From contig NZ_LN811360.1 of NCBI RefSeq assembly GCF_001006805.1, forward strand, positions 3,565 through 44,793: a DNA stretch of 41,229 bases, in the 5' to 3' direction. The DNA is from Microvirga massiliensis. Its GTDB lineage: Bacteria > Pseudomonadota > Alphaproteobacteria > Rhizobiales > Beijerinckiaceae. A model generated the notes under the pieces. That model saw only the letters and a program-made list of their open reading frames with translations. It ran no database searches and had not been told where the DNA came from. Positions 6,924 through 14,900 of this stretch are shown one piece after another. Numbering within the stretch: the first letter of the stretch is position 1; each line of letters opens with the position of its first letter. The position numbers and the translations under genes are program-made.

Positions 6924-7942
6924 TGGCTCGTCCAAATATCTTCGACGTACTGAGTGTTCCAGCCGGCAACCCTGATCAAGATATCCCGCCGGCTAAGGAC
7001 GATGATCGCCCGTTTAGGTCGGACAGACCCTTCGCATCTACGGAACGCAAGTCTAGGCCAACTCCACAACTCGGGCTCATACAGGGAGCCGTGGAAAGTG
7101 CTGGACGCGTAGAAGAAATCGAGCGCAAGCTCGCGCAGGGTCAATCTGTCGTGGATCTCGATCCTGCCGACATTGACGCCTCGTTCGTTCCCGATCGGAT
7201 GGCGCCTTCAGAGGAAGCACACCGCAACTTGGTTGCCTCCATCCAAGAATCGGGTCAGCAAGTGCCAATCCTTGTTCGCCCTCATCCGGAAACCTCCGGA
7301 CGCTATCAAATCGCCTACGGCCACCGACGTGTTCGAGCGCTCAAGGAACTCGGCCTGAAAGTCCGTGCGGTCGTCCGCGATCTGACCGACGAACAACTTG
7401 TCGTCGCCCAGGGGCAGGAAAACAACGAACGAACCAATTTGACGTTTATCGAGCGGGCCCGCTTTGCGAAGCAGCTCGAAGACCGAAAGTTTCCCCGCGA
7501 GGTGATCTCAAGGTCGTTATGTATCGACAAAGCCAATATCTCACGCCTAATTTCCGTGGCGTCCCGCATCCCCCTCGACATCATCGATGCGATTGGGCCG
7601 GCGCCCACGATCGGGCAAGGGAGATGGATGGAATTTGCCGACCTTCTGGATCGAAAGGCCCAAGACAAGATCCGGAAGGCTATTGCCGGCGAGAACTTCG
7701 CATCTCTCATTGCGGACGCGAGATTTGATGCCCTTTATGGCCTCGTGAAGGTGAAGAGTGCGCGGCCCACCACTGAGCCGTGGACAGCAAAAGACGGCCT
7801 CCGAGTCGCCAAAGTGACACGCTCCCCCAAGAACTTCTCCCTGTCGTTCGATGAGAAAGTAGCTCCGGAGTTTGGAGAATTCGTGCTCGAGAAGCTCGAA
7901 GATCTCTACACAGAATTCAAAACGCGAGCATTGGAGCAGTGA
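6923..7942 (+). CDS. repB: Plasmid partition protein RepB (ParB family)
   Basis: This 339-residue centromere-binding protein is expected to bind the TTGTAAGCTTACAA palindromes upstream. The ParB N-terminal domain (about 90-190) shows SIQESGQQVPILVRPHP, the arginine-rich YGHRRVRALKELG box and QGQENNERTNLTFIERARFA. A helix-turn-helix follows (EVISRSLCIDKANISRLISV, about 195-215). A C-terminal region needed for dimerisation is present. Translation starts at an ATG overlapping the repA stop (TAATG), which implies coupling. No repC initiator gene follows: the next gene is a DUF1127 gene on the other strand. Replication must therefore depend on an initiator outside the window, or the pair serves only partition. 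Confidence 0.92.
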   Translation: MARPNIFDVLSVPAGNPDQDIPPAKDDDRPFRSDRPFASTERKSRPTPQLGLIQGAVESAGRVEEIERKLAQGQSVVDLDPADIDASFVPDRMAPSEEAHRNLVASIQESGQQVPILVRPHPETSGRYQIAYGHRRVRALKELGLKVRAVVRDLTDEQLVVAQGQENNERTNLTFIERARFAKQLEDRKFPREVISRSLCIDKANISRLISVASRIPLDIIDAIGPAPTIGQGRWMEFADLLDRKAQDKIRKAIAGENFASLIADARFDALYGLVKVKSARPTTEPWTAKDGLRVAKVTRSPKNFSLSFDEKVAPEFGEFVLEKLEDLYTEFKTRALEQ

Positions 7943-8114
7943 TTATTCTCGAGCGTCCCGCACCTGATCTCTGGGACTCTCACACGTAAGCCTAGCTATT
8001 GGGCGCAAGTCTGGATCAATGCTCGTTTTCCCCATGGCTTGGTTCGCAATGACGCCTGCTCTTTAGGGCGCTCGATGGACTCAGACGGCCCGAGGGCTGG
8101 AAACTTAAATGCAA

Positions 8115-8136
8115 ACGCCCGCCGAAAGGCGGGCGT
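8115..8136 (-). terminator. Stem-loop terminator downstream of the DUF1127 gene
   Basis: The 9-bp perfect stem ACGCCCGCC / GGCGGGCGT closes a GAAA loop. Read leftward it is followed by a TTTGCATTT stretch. It begins 26 bp after the DUF1127 stop codon, so it most likely ends that transcript and may also work for repB from the other side. Confidence 0.7.
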
Positions 8137-8162
8137 GGCTTATACTGCAAAGCGAAGATCGC

Positions 8163-8318
8163 TCAGGCCGCGACCACGTCGCGAGCAACCCGCTCAATCT
8201 CGACTCGGGTGATCCCCAAGTCGTCGAGTTGACGATCCGAAAGCTGCGAAAGCTCGCGGATGGTTTCGCGGTAGCGCATGTACGCGCGGATTCGAGAGAT
8301 AATATACGTCAAAAACAC
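8163..8318 (-). CDS. DUF1127 small protein
   Basis: This 51-residue protein starts at a GTG with a strong AGGGGG ribosome binding site. The sequence has the DUF1127 pattern: an amphipathic basic N-terminus (SRIRAYMRYRETIRELSQL), then SDRQLDDLGITRVEIERVAR. DUF1127 (YjiS-like) proteins are very common in Alphaproteobacteria, often in several copies; members have been linked to RNA-related and carbon or phosphate metabolism phenotypes in some species, but no general function is known. It is transcribed leftward and followed by a good stem-loop terminator. It was probably present on the replicon independently of repAB. Confidence 0.9.
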   Translation of the reverse strand: MFLTYIISRIRAYMRYRETIRELSQLSDRQLDDLGITRVEIERVARDVVAA

Positions 8319-8493
8319 GGTGTGCCCCCTGAGCCTCTTTCGGGCCCGAAAACGAAAGTTTTTCGTCGTTGGTGAGAAGTGGCATATAGAGCGGCGGCGC
8401 CTTTCGCAGCAGCGACATTAGCGTGGGCGCGTCATGCTCCGGCGGCATGGCGACCGCGGCCGTATCATCAACTCGCGACGGGATTGCCACGAA

Positions 8494-9756
8494 ATGGCCC
8501 GCAGAGCTGGAAGCGCAGATCTCCCTCTCCACGGTGGGCACGTCCCGAAATGGCTGGCGGACCGCATGACGCGCCTCGGGGCGGTCATGAGCGAGGCGAT
8601 CGTCCACCACTATGGGAGGGATGAGCTTCTGCGCCGCCTGGCCCACCCATTCTGGTTCCAGTCCTTCGGAGCCGTCATGGGCATGGACTGGCACTCCTCT
8701 GGGATCACCACCAGCGTCATCGGCGCGTTGAAACGCGGGTTGACGCCGCTCTCGAAGGAGCTCGGGATCCACGTCTGCGGCGGCCGCGGGCGGCACTCGA
8801 AGCAGACCCCCCACGAGCTCGCCGCAATCGCAGACCGGGTGGGCCTGGACGGTCTCGCCCTGGCGAATGCCAGCCGGCTCGTCGCCAAGGTGGACACCGC
8901 TGCGATCCAGGACGGCTTCGACCTTTATCTCCACGGCTTCATCGTCACAGACGACGGCCAGTGGGTGGTCGTGCAGCAGGGGATGAACGGCGATCTCCGG
9001 CAGGCCCGCCGCTATCACTGGCTCTCGGAAGGCCTGAAGAGCTTCGTCGACGAGCCTCACACCGGCATCGACGGAGAAGGGCAGGGGGAGATCGTCAATC
9101 TCACCGATCGCCGAGCCGACGCGTCCCGTCGCGCCCAACTCGAGCTGCTCTCGACCTTGGGGCCGGATGGCATTGCCCGAGAGATCGCATCCATCGAGAC
9201 CAAGGCCGCTCCCGTTCGAGAGGAGCCGCAGCCTCTGCTCCCGCATCTCGTCATGCCGGCCCATCACGAGGTCCGGGCCAGCGATGTAGTGACCAAGCGT
9301 CTGCACGGTGCGCTCGCCGCAGCGGCCGACCGGAGTCCGGTCGACTTTCCCGATTTGTTGCTCGTCCCCGGGGTAGGGGCCCGTACAGTGCGCGCCCTCG
9401 CGATGGTCGCCGAAGTCGTTCACGGGGCGCCGTGCCGATTCACGGATCCGGCCCGCTTCTCCTTCGCGCATGGCGGGAAGGATCGGCATCCGTTTCCCGT
9501 TCCCGTGAAGGTCTACGATCAGACCATCCGGGTCCTGAAATCTGCGGTCCAGAAAGCGAAGCTCGGGCAGCAGGACGAGTTGTTCGCCCTGAAGCGGCTC
9601 GACGACCAAGCCCGGCTCCTGGAGCGCCATGCCACCGGGCCATCAGTCGAGGAGTTGATCGCGCGGGAAATGCGCGACGCGCATTCCTATGGCGGCCGCT
9701 CAATCTTCGGCGATGAGCCACCTTCTTATGCCCGAAGCGGCAAGCGCGCGCCCTGA
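8494..9756 (+). CDS. DUF763 domain protein with helix-hairpin-helix motif
   Basis: This 420-residue protein matches the DUF763 family of archaea and bacteria from its first residues: SADLPLHGGHVPKWL, FWFQSFGAVMGMDWHSSG, TTSVIGALKRGL, the CGGRGRHSKQTP segment, LVAKVDTAAIQDGFDLY and VVQQGMNGDLRQARRYHW. Near 290-310, PDLLLVPGVGARTVRALAMV looks like a helix-hairpin-helix, which suggests nucleic acid binding. The function is unknown. The ATG at 8494 begins exactly at the family start (MARRAGSADL); the upstream ATG at 8434 adds unrelated residues. A damaged second copy of the C-terminal third is found at 19286-19616, on the far side of the catabolic genes. Confidence 0.88.
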   Translation: MARRAGSADLPLHGGHVPKWLADRMTRLGAVMSEAIVHHYGRDELLRRLAHPFWFQSFGAVMGMDWHSSGITTSVIGALKRGLTPLSKELGIHVCGGRGRHSKQTPHELAAIADRVGLDGLALANASRLVAKVDTAAIQDGFDLYLHGFIVTDDGQWVVVQQGMNGDLRQARRYHWLSEGLKSFVDEPHTGIDGEGQGEIVNLTDRRADASRRAQLELLSTLGPDGIAREIASIETKAAPVREEPQPLLPHLVMPAHHEVRASDVVTKRLHGALAAAADRSPVDFPDLLLVPGVGARTVRALAMVAEVVHGAPCRFTDPARFSFAHGGKDRHPFPVPVKVYDQTIRVLKSAVQKAKLGQQDELFALKRLDDQARLLERHATGPSVEELIAREMRDAHSYGGRSIFGDEPPSYARSGKRAP

Positions 9757-9792
9757 CCTCAGGCTATCTGGGTGGCTGATGCCATAGAGGCA

Positions 9793-9823
9793 GCCTGCGC
9801 CGTCGACGGTGCTCGGCGCAGGC
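9793..9823 (-). terminator. Candidate stem-loop terminator after the aminotransferase gene
   Basis: The 9-bp stem GCCTGCGCC / GGCGCAGGC with a 13-base loop lies 7 bp beyond the aminotransferase stop codon. No T-run follows, so it would be an atypical terminator or an mRNA-stabilising hairpin. Confidence 0.4.
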
Positions 9824-9830
9824 GATCAGA

Positions 9831-11162
9831 TCAAGGATGCCCAGCGGCCTTGCTGGAGAGTAGCGGCTGACGGATGGTGACGAAGTCCTCGACAGCGACC
9901 AGCAGCTCATCGACATGGCTTTTTTCGTGCACCAGCGACAGATTGATCATGCCGCGCCGTGCCAAATAGATACCGCGCTCGAGCATGTCGAAGAAGAACA
10001 GGTCGCGCAATTGCGCATTGCCACGCGCGGCATCCTCGACGTTACGGATCTCGCCCGTTGTCATGTGGACGTTCATCATCGAACCGAGCCCGGAGAAGCT
10101 CATTGCTGCATTGTGCTTCCGGGCGATCGCGTTCAGCTTGTTACGAGTGTCTTCACCAAATCTGTTCAGCGTCTTGACCGCATCACTGGTGTAAATTTGG
10201 GTCATTGCCGTCAGGCCGGCCGCCATGGTGAGCACGTTGTTGTTGAACGTGCCAGCATGAGGGATAGAATGCGGCTGACGCGGATCGAGATGGCTCATGA
10301 TACTCGCCGCGCCGCCAAACGCACCGAAGCTCATGCCGCCGCCGATATACTTGCCGAGCGTGGTGAGATCCGGCGTGATACCGTGCTCGCCCTGGAGACC
10401 GCCCGGGCCGAGACGTGAGGTCATCACCTCGTCGAAGATCAGCGTGATGCCATGCGCCTTCGTCGTCTCGCGCAGCATAGTAAGGAATTCACGCGTCGCT
10501 GGAATGCAGCCGCCGCCGCCCTGCATTGGCTCGAGGATCACTACGCCGAGCACCGACGCATTATCTTCGATCAGCTGCTGCGTCGCGCGGACATCGTTAT
10601 ACCGGGCGATGATGAAATCGAACGGCGCGTTGATGACGTTGTGGCCATGGTGGAATGTGAACACGCCGCCATGGTAGCCGCCGTTGAAAACCATTACCTT
10701 CTTGCGCTTATTCACGGCCAGCGCGGTGCTGATCGCCATCAGGTTGGCTTCGGTGCCGGAATTGGTGAAGCGAACCAGATCGAGGGCGGGGAAGCGCTCG
10801 CACAAAGTAGCAGCGAACTGAGCTTCGAGTAGTCCGTGCCCGCCAAAATTGATGCCGGCATCGAGCGTCTTGTCGATCGCCGCGCGAATGACCGGGTGGG
10901 AATGGCCGAAGATGCCGGCTGTGAATTCCCCGAGAAAATCGATGTATTTATGCTCGTCCGCATCCCACAGATGCGGCCCCTCGCCGCGAACCAGCGCCAG
11001 TGGGAAGGGGGTGTAGAACAGGCTCGTTCGGGTGTTGCCGCCGGGCATGGACTTCGTGGCCTTAGTATAGGCCGCCTCGCTCTTCGGGTTCCTGCCGGCG
11101 AAGTTCTCTTGCGCCTCCTGCAGTGCGGCATTCAGGCTGACATTTGTGATGTTATCGGACAT
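9831..11162 (-). CDS. Class III aminotransferase, beta-amino acid (beta-phenylalanine) type
   Basis: This PLP enzyme of 443 residues belongs to the glutamate-1-semialdehyde-aminomutase-like branch of class III aminotransferases. From memory its sequence runs closely parallel to the (S)-beta-phenylalanine aminotransferase of Variovorax paradoxus: SLFYTPFPLALVRGEG, VRFTNSGTEANLMA, VFNGGYHGGV, LEPMQGGGGCIP, IFDEVMTSR and TTLGKYIGGGMSFGAFGG. Lys271 is the PLP lysine and Asp244 pairs with the cofactor. Arg45 and Arg403 match the two arginines that bind the substrate carboxylate in that enzyme. The likely reaction is beta-amino acid plus 2-oxo acid to beta-keto acid plus amino acid. The ATG at 11162 has a GGAGG-type ribosome binding site. 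It lies 30 bp after the BKACE gene in one transcription unit. Confidence 0.87.
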   Translation of the reverse strand: MSDNITNVSLNAALQEAQENFAGRNPKSEAAYTKATKSMPGGNTRTSLFYTPFPLALVRGEGPHLWDADEHKYIDFLGEFTAGIFGHSHPVIRAAIDKTLDAGINFGGHGLLEAQFAATLCERFPALDLVRFTNSGTEANLMAISTALAVNKRKKVMVFNGGYHGGVFTFHHGHNVINAPFDFIIARYNDVRATQQLIEDNASVLGVVILEPMQGGGGCIPATREFLTMLRETTKAHGITLIFDEVMTSRLGPGGLQGEHGITPDLTTLGKYIGGGMSFGAFGGAASIMSHLDPRQPHSIPHAGTFNNNVLTMAAGLTAMTQIYTSDAVKTLNRFGEDTRNKLNAIARKHNAAMSFSGLGSMMNVHMTTGEIRNVEDAARGNAQLRDLFFFDMLERGIYLARRGMINLSLVHEKSHVDELLVAVEDFVTIRQPLLSSKAAGHP

Positions 11163-11192
11163 TCCCTGCCTCCAAGAGACCATTTGAAGAGA

Positions 11193-12071
11193 TCATTTGC
11201 CAATATCCAGCATCTCGCGGGCTTCGGCCGGCGTTGCGGGGTCGTGGCCGAGTATGTTGATGATCGATGCGGCCTTTTCGACCAGCGCGGCGTTGCTTGG
11301 CGCCAGGTTGCCGCGAGCGAGATAGAGGTTGTCCTCCAGGCCGACGCGCACATGGCCCCCAAGCAAAATCGCCTGCGCCGCCATCGGGAACTGATGCAAC
11401 GAGATGCCGAACGCGAACCACACACTGTCCGCCGGGAGAAGGTTGCGCATGTACAGCATCGCTTCGGCGCTCGCCGGCTGCGACCACAATATGCCGAGGC
11501 AGATCTGGAACAGGGCAGGGGAGCGGATCAGACCCTCGTCGATCAGGCGGCGGGCGAGCAGCACATGGCCTGCCTCGAACACCTCGAGTTCGGGAAGCAC
11601 GCCGGCCTCCTTGATCGTCTTGGCCATGACCCTCAAATGGCCGGGCGTATTCAGGAATGCCTGGTCGCCCATGTTCATCGAGCCCATGTCCAGGCTGCAG
11701 ATTTCGGGGCGTAGCGCCTCGACATGGCGCGTGCGCTCATGCGGCAGCGACAATGTTGTGCCGACGCCGCCCTCGCGCGGGTTCGTTTCGCCGGGCGCGA
11801 AGCGCCCACCGGCGCCAGTGGTCAGGTTGATGATCACATCGACGCCGCTGTCGCGGATGCGCTCGGTGACCTCGCGATACAGGGCCAGATCCATGCTGGG
11901 CTTTGTGGTTTTCGGATCGCGCACATGGATATGCACGATCGCCGCTCCGGCCTTGGCGGCGTCGATCGCCGATGCAGCGATGGCCTGCGGCGTCACCGGC
12001 ACGGCCGGATTCTTGCCAGGCGAATCGGCCGACCCGGTTACCGCGCAACTGATCATGATCTTTCGGCTCAT
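11193..12071 (-). CDS. Beta-keto acid cleavage enzyme (BKACE, DUF849)
   Basis: This enzyme of 292 residues belongs to the BKACE/Kce family, which condenses a beta-keto acid with acetyl-CoA and cleaves it to acetoacetate plus a shortened acyl-CoA. His47 and His49 in VHIHVRD and Glu246 in VGLEDN match the zinc ligands of 3-keto-5-aminohexanoate cleavage enzyme; Arg242 and Asp247 match further active-site residues at a constant offset of 16. The protein is full length. It is followed 30 bp later by the beta-type aminotransferase, whose product would be its substrate. The exact acid cannot be read from the sequence. Acetoacetate would then enter central metabolism through enzymes encoded elsewhere. 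Confidence 0.92.
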   Translation of the reverse strand: MSRKIMISCAVTGSADSPGKNPAVPVTPQAIAASAIDAAKAGAAIVHIHVRDPKTTKPSMDLALYREVTERIRDSGVDVIINLTTGAGGRFAPGETNPREGGVGTTLSLPHERTRHVEALRPEICSLDMGSMNMGDQAFLNTPGHLRVMAKTIKEAGVLPELEVFEAGHVLLARRLIDEGLIRSPALFQICLGILWSQPASAEAMLYMRNLLPADSVWFAFGISLHQFPMAAQAILLGGHVRVGLEDNLYLARGNLAPSNAALVEKAASIINILGHDPATPAEAREMLDIGK

Positions 12072-12151
12072 CGGGCTGACCTCTCGTGTGGCCTACGTGC
12101 GGAGTGATAGGAAGCGGGAACGAGTGGGCGGAGCGGACTGGCGATGGGCAC

Positions 12152-12928
12152 TCAGCTGTCGTCGATCGCCTGGAACATGATGTCGCCGACGATGTGATCG
12201 GCAGCGCCGACGATATCCGCATGCACCGCCGCCCTGGCCTCGGCGGGATCACGCCGTTGCATGGCGGCAAGGATCCGTGCGTGATTTTCATTACCGCGCC
12301 AGTTGGAGGATTGCTTATGCAGGATGTGGAAGAATGGCCCTGCCCGAATCCACATCGACTGGATGACACTGACCAGCGTGTGCGAGCCCACCGCCCGGTA
12401 AATGAGGAAATGAAACGCCTGATTGCGAGCGAGATAGGCGCGGACATTCTCTTCGGTGTGCGGCAGCGCGGAAATCGCGCACATCTCGCCATGCGTGCGG
12501 GCCAGCGCCTCCAGCATCGCGTCAGTCATCAGCGGGGCCGCCGCCTCGGCCGCCGAGGATTCGATCAGTGAACGGGCCGCGATCAGGTCGCGATAATGCT
12601 CCGAGCCGACCAGCGGCACGCGCACGCGGCGGTTTTCCAGCAGTTCGAGGGCGCCGATCGCCACCAGGCGGTTGACCGCTTCGCGCACCGGCATGGTGCT
12701 GGTGCCAAGCGCGCTCGCGACGGCACGCAACGGCACGCGTTGTCCGGGCGCGAAGTAGCCGCTGGCAAGCGCCTGGTGCAACGACTCATAAACCTGCTGG
12801 TTCAGCGACTGCCGTGTCACGCCGGTCAGGCCGGCGAAGGGCGACGTGAAAGCCATGGCAGGCGCGCCTGCGCCGGCAGAACCCGGCATGGGTGATGAGC
12901 TGCTCGTTGTTGGCTTGGGTTTGGGCAT
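12152..12928 (-). CDS. GntR-family transcription regulator (FCD type)
   Basis: This 258-residue regulator has a winged helix-turn-helix at about 40-110 (LRAVASALGTSTMPVREAVNRL) and an all-helical C-terminal ligand domain of the FCD class. Ser/Pro/Ala-rich residues precede the DNA-binding domain. The ATG at 12928 has GGAGG 9 bp upstream and is preferred over a start at 13027. It lies inside the leftward catabolic unit between the decarboxylase and the BKACE gene, so it probably senses the substrate or an intermediate of this pathway. The TGTGATCACA palindromes at 14477 and 14651 are the best candidate operators. Confidence 0.9.
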   Translation of the reverse strand: MPKPKPTTSSSSPMPGSAGAGAPAMAFTSPFAGLTGVTRQSLNQQVYESLHQALASGYFAPGQRVPLRAVASALGTSTMPVREAVNRLVAIGALELLENRRVRVPLVGSEHYRDLIAARSLIESSAAEAAAPLMTDAMLEALARTHGEMCAISALPHTEENVRAYLARNQAFHFLIYRAVGSHTLVSVIQSMWIRAGPFFHILHKQSSNWRGNENHARILAAMQRRDPAEARAAVHADIVGAADHIVGDIMFQAIDDS

Positions 12929-13121
12929 CGGGGTTTGCCTCCGTTGGCGCTTTTCCCGGCGAAAGACCTCACGGGGAGCGGTAGCGCAAGGAAGCACAGG
13001 AATCGCTCGCGCTGGAGCGGTGTCCATGCGTAGTGCCGGGGATCGGTCCCCGACACCGGTCGTCGCGCACCGACGGCAACCGGCTTATGCTGTAGCCCGT
13101 CGACACAGTGCGCACGCCTTA

Positions 13122-14456
13122 TCAATAGGTACGTGGGTTGAAGACGCCGCGCTCGCCGCTCTTGCGGACCGTTTTCACCGCGGCGGCGACATCCTCGAGG
13201 TATTGCGGCACCACTGGAAGGTGGACGGGATTAACGCCTTGCTGGATCGCCAGCGGCTCGCGCAGCTGGCCCGGAAGCCAGCCCTTGCCTTGTAGCTCAT
13301 TGGCAACCGCAATGATATCGACCTCAGAATCCTGCGAGACATAACCGTAGAGGTTGGCCTCGCGGTTCGGCTCAAGGCAGCGCAGGCCCGGAATGGCGTT
13401 GATGCCGTGGATCAACTGGCAGGTCGCATCCATCGCCGCCTTGGTCGTCGCCAGGTAGCCCTCGCGGCCGAGAAAGCGCATCACGGCCCATGCCGCCGCC
13501 ACCGACCCGGCCGGCTTGCTACCCATGAAGGACGGCGTCGCATAGGTGCCGCGCGGCCAGCCGGAGAACTCGAAGCGCTCGAATTTCTTCATTTCACTGT
13601 CGCGGAACACCAGCGCGGACGCGCCTTTGGCGCCATAGCCGAACTTGTGGATGTCGGCGGACAGGCTGGTAACGCCCGTCACCCCGAGATCCCATGGCGG
13701 AATGGCATAACCGAGCTCCTCGGCGAAGGGCGAGATGAATCCGCCCCAGCAGGCGTCGACATGCAGCCAGAGATTGCGCTCGGCCGCCGCCGCACCAAGC
13801 TCGCCGATTGGATCGAAGACGCCGTAAGGGTAGCACGGCGCCGAGGAGAACAGCATGATTGTGCGGTCATTAACCAGTTCCAGCATCCGCTTGGCGTCGG
13901 CGCGATACTCAGGCCCGACCGGCACGCGGATGATGTCGATATCCATGATCTCGCCGGCCTTATTGAGCCCGGCATGGGCGGAGACCGGAGCGATGACGTT
14001 CAGCCGCTCCCGCCCACCGTTGGCAGAGGCTGGCCGGTTGGCCTGGAAATAGTTGCGCGCAGTGCGCACGGCCTCGAACAAGCTCTCCGTGCCCCCGGAG
14101 GTGAAGGTCATTCCGGCCCCAGCCGGGGCGTGGAAGAGGTCGAGGACCATCGCGTTGATGTCCTCGAGCATACGCGTCAGGCTCGGAAAGGCACGACCTT
14201 CGCCAAGCCCGTTCTCGACCGAGTACAGGCGGTAGGCATCCATCTGTACTTTCAGCAGTTCGTCGCTGTAGAAGTAGGTGTAGGACGGCAGCCGCCCGCC
14301 ACGCCAATCATAATCCAGCCCCTTGAAGCTCTTGAGCCCGCGCTCGAGCTCGTCCCAACCCGTGCCGGTCGCCGGAAAAGCCGTGACCCGCGGGATGTTG
14401 TCCGCTGCATCGCTCCGCGGTGATTTTTGCGCGCGGGGGGTGTTGGCGTGGGTCAC
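13122..14456 (-). CDS. PLP-dependent group II decarboxylase, sphingosine-phosphate-lyase-like
   Basis: This fold-type I PLP enzyme of 444 residues belongs to the group II decarboxylase / sphingosine-1-phosphate-lyase-like set. Visible motifs are TSGGTES (119-125, phosphate cup), VSAHAGLNKAG (His161 stacks on PLP), HVDACWGG (Asp234) and SADIHKFGYGAKG (Lys271, Schiff base). It may decarboxylate an amino acid or cleave a C-C bond; the sequence does not tell which. It heads the leftward unit, 193 bp before gntR. The GTG at 14456 is chosen because a GGAG lies 6-9 bp upstream; the frame continues to 14534, but that extension would run through the TGTGATCACA palindrome. If the pathway starts from an aspartate-like compound, decarboxylation would yield a beta-amino acid for the aminotransferase. 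Confidence 0.82.
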   Translation of the reverse strand: MTHANTPRAQKSPRSDAADNIPRVTAFPATGTGWDELERGLKSFKGLDYDWRGGRLPSYTYFYSDELLKVQMDAYRLYSVENGLGEGRAFPSLTRMLEDINAMVLDLFHAPAGAGMTFTSGGTESLFEAVRTARNYFQANRPASANGGRERLNVIAPVSAHAGLNKAGEIMDIDIIRVPVGPEYRADAKRMLELVNDRTIMLFSSAPCYPYGVFDPIGELGAAAAERNLWLHVDACWGGFISPFAEELGYAIPPWDLGVTGVTSLSADIHKFGYGAKGASALVFRDSEMKKFERFEFSGWPRGTYATPSFMGSKPAGSVAAAWAVMRFLGREGYLATTKAAMDATCQLIHGINAIPGLRCLEPNREANLYGYVSQDSEVDIIAVANELQGKGWLPGQLREPLAIQQGVNPVHLPVVPQYLEDVAAAVKTVRKSGERGVFNPRTY

Positions 14457-14476
14457 CGGCGTCTCCGTAAGGTTTA

Positions 14477-14488
14477 TTGTGATCACAA
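14477..14488. promoter_or_regulatory. Operator palindrome 1 (TTGTGATCACAA)
   Basis: This perfect 12-bp palindrome lies 21 bp before the decarboxylase GTG on its strand. Its TGTGATCACA core is repeated at 14652-14661. FCD-type GntR regulators commonly bind short palindromes of this size, and a GntR gene is in the same unit. Confidence 0.55.
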
Positions 14489-14650
14489 CATACGCGTGTT
14501 GCTCCGCGGGAGGCAAGGGCCTTGCGCTCCCCACGAAACACCCCCTAGATCACTTGGATTGCGCAAAGCTTGCGGCCTCAGTCCACGTCCTGGGGTTGGA
14601 ACTCACCCTCATCGCGACAATGGGCGCAGCGCCTTGCCTGCTGAATGAAA

Positions 14651-14662
14651 ATGTGATCACAT
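14651..14662. promoter_or_regulatory. Operator palindrome 2 (ATGTGATCACAT)
   Basis: This perfect 12-bp palindrome shares its 10-bp core with the site at 14477 and has its centre 174 bp away. It lies in the middle of the divergent region, 238 bp before aapJ. Paired sites could let one dimeric repressor control both arms or form a loop. The rest of 14457-14900 shows no other feature I can support. Confidence 0.55.
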
Positions 14663-14900
14663 CCGCCTCAATTACAACATGCGCCCGCCGGGCTGTTGCC
14701 TTGCGCTGGGCGGCAACAACTTCGAGGGGGGAAGCCTGACACCTTGACTCATCTGCGTGCCCGTCCTTGCGGGTCGCCGCGCGGGCTGCCGTCCGCCCGC
14801 CGCGCCGCGAAGACTTCACACAGGCGCCGTGCTCGAGGGGGCGAGGCCTGCCGATCACAGCCACTGTAATGCGTTTTACAGCAGACAACCGGAGATCGAC

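Noticed and set aside
8194..9630. 478-codon minus-strand open frame opposite DUF763
   Set aside because: DUF763 on the plus strand matches its family from end to end; the opposite frame is a product of high GC at third positions.
14477..14662. CRP/FNR-type sites at TGTGATCACA
   Set aside because: CRP sites have a 6-bp spacer between TGTGA and TCACA; here the halves abut directly, so a different regulator is more likely.
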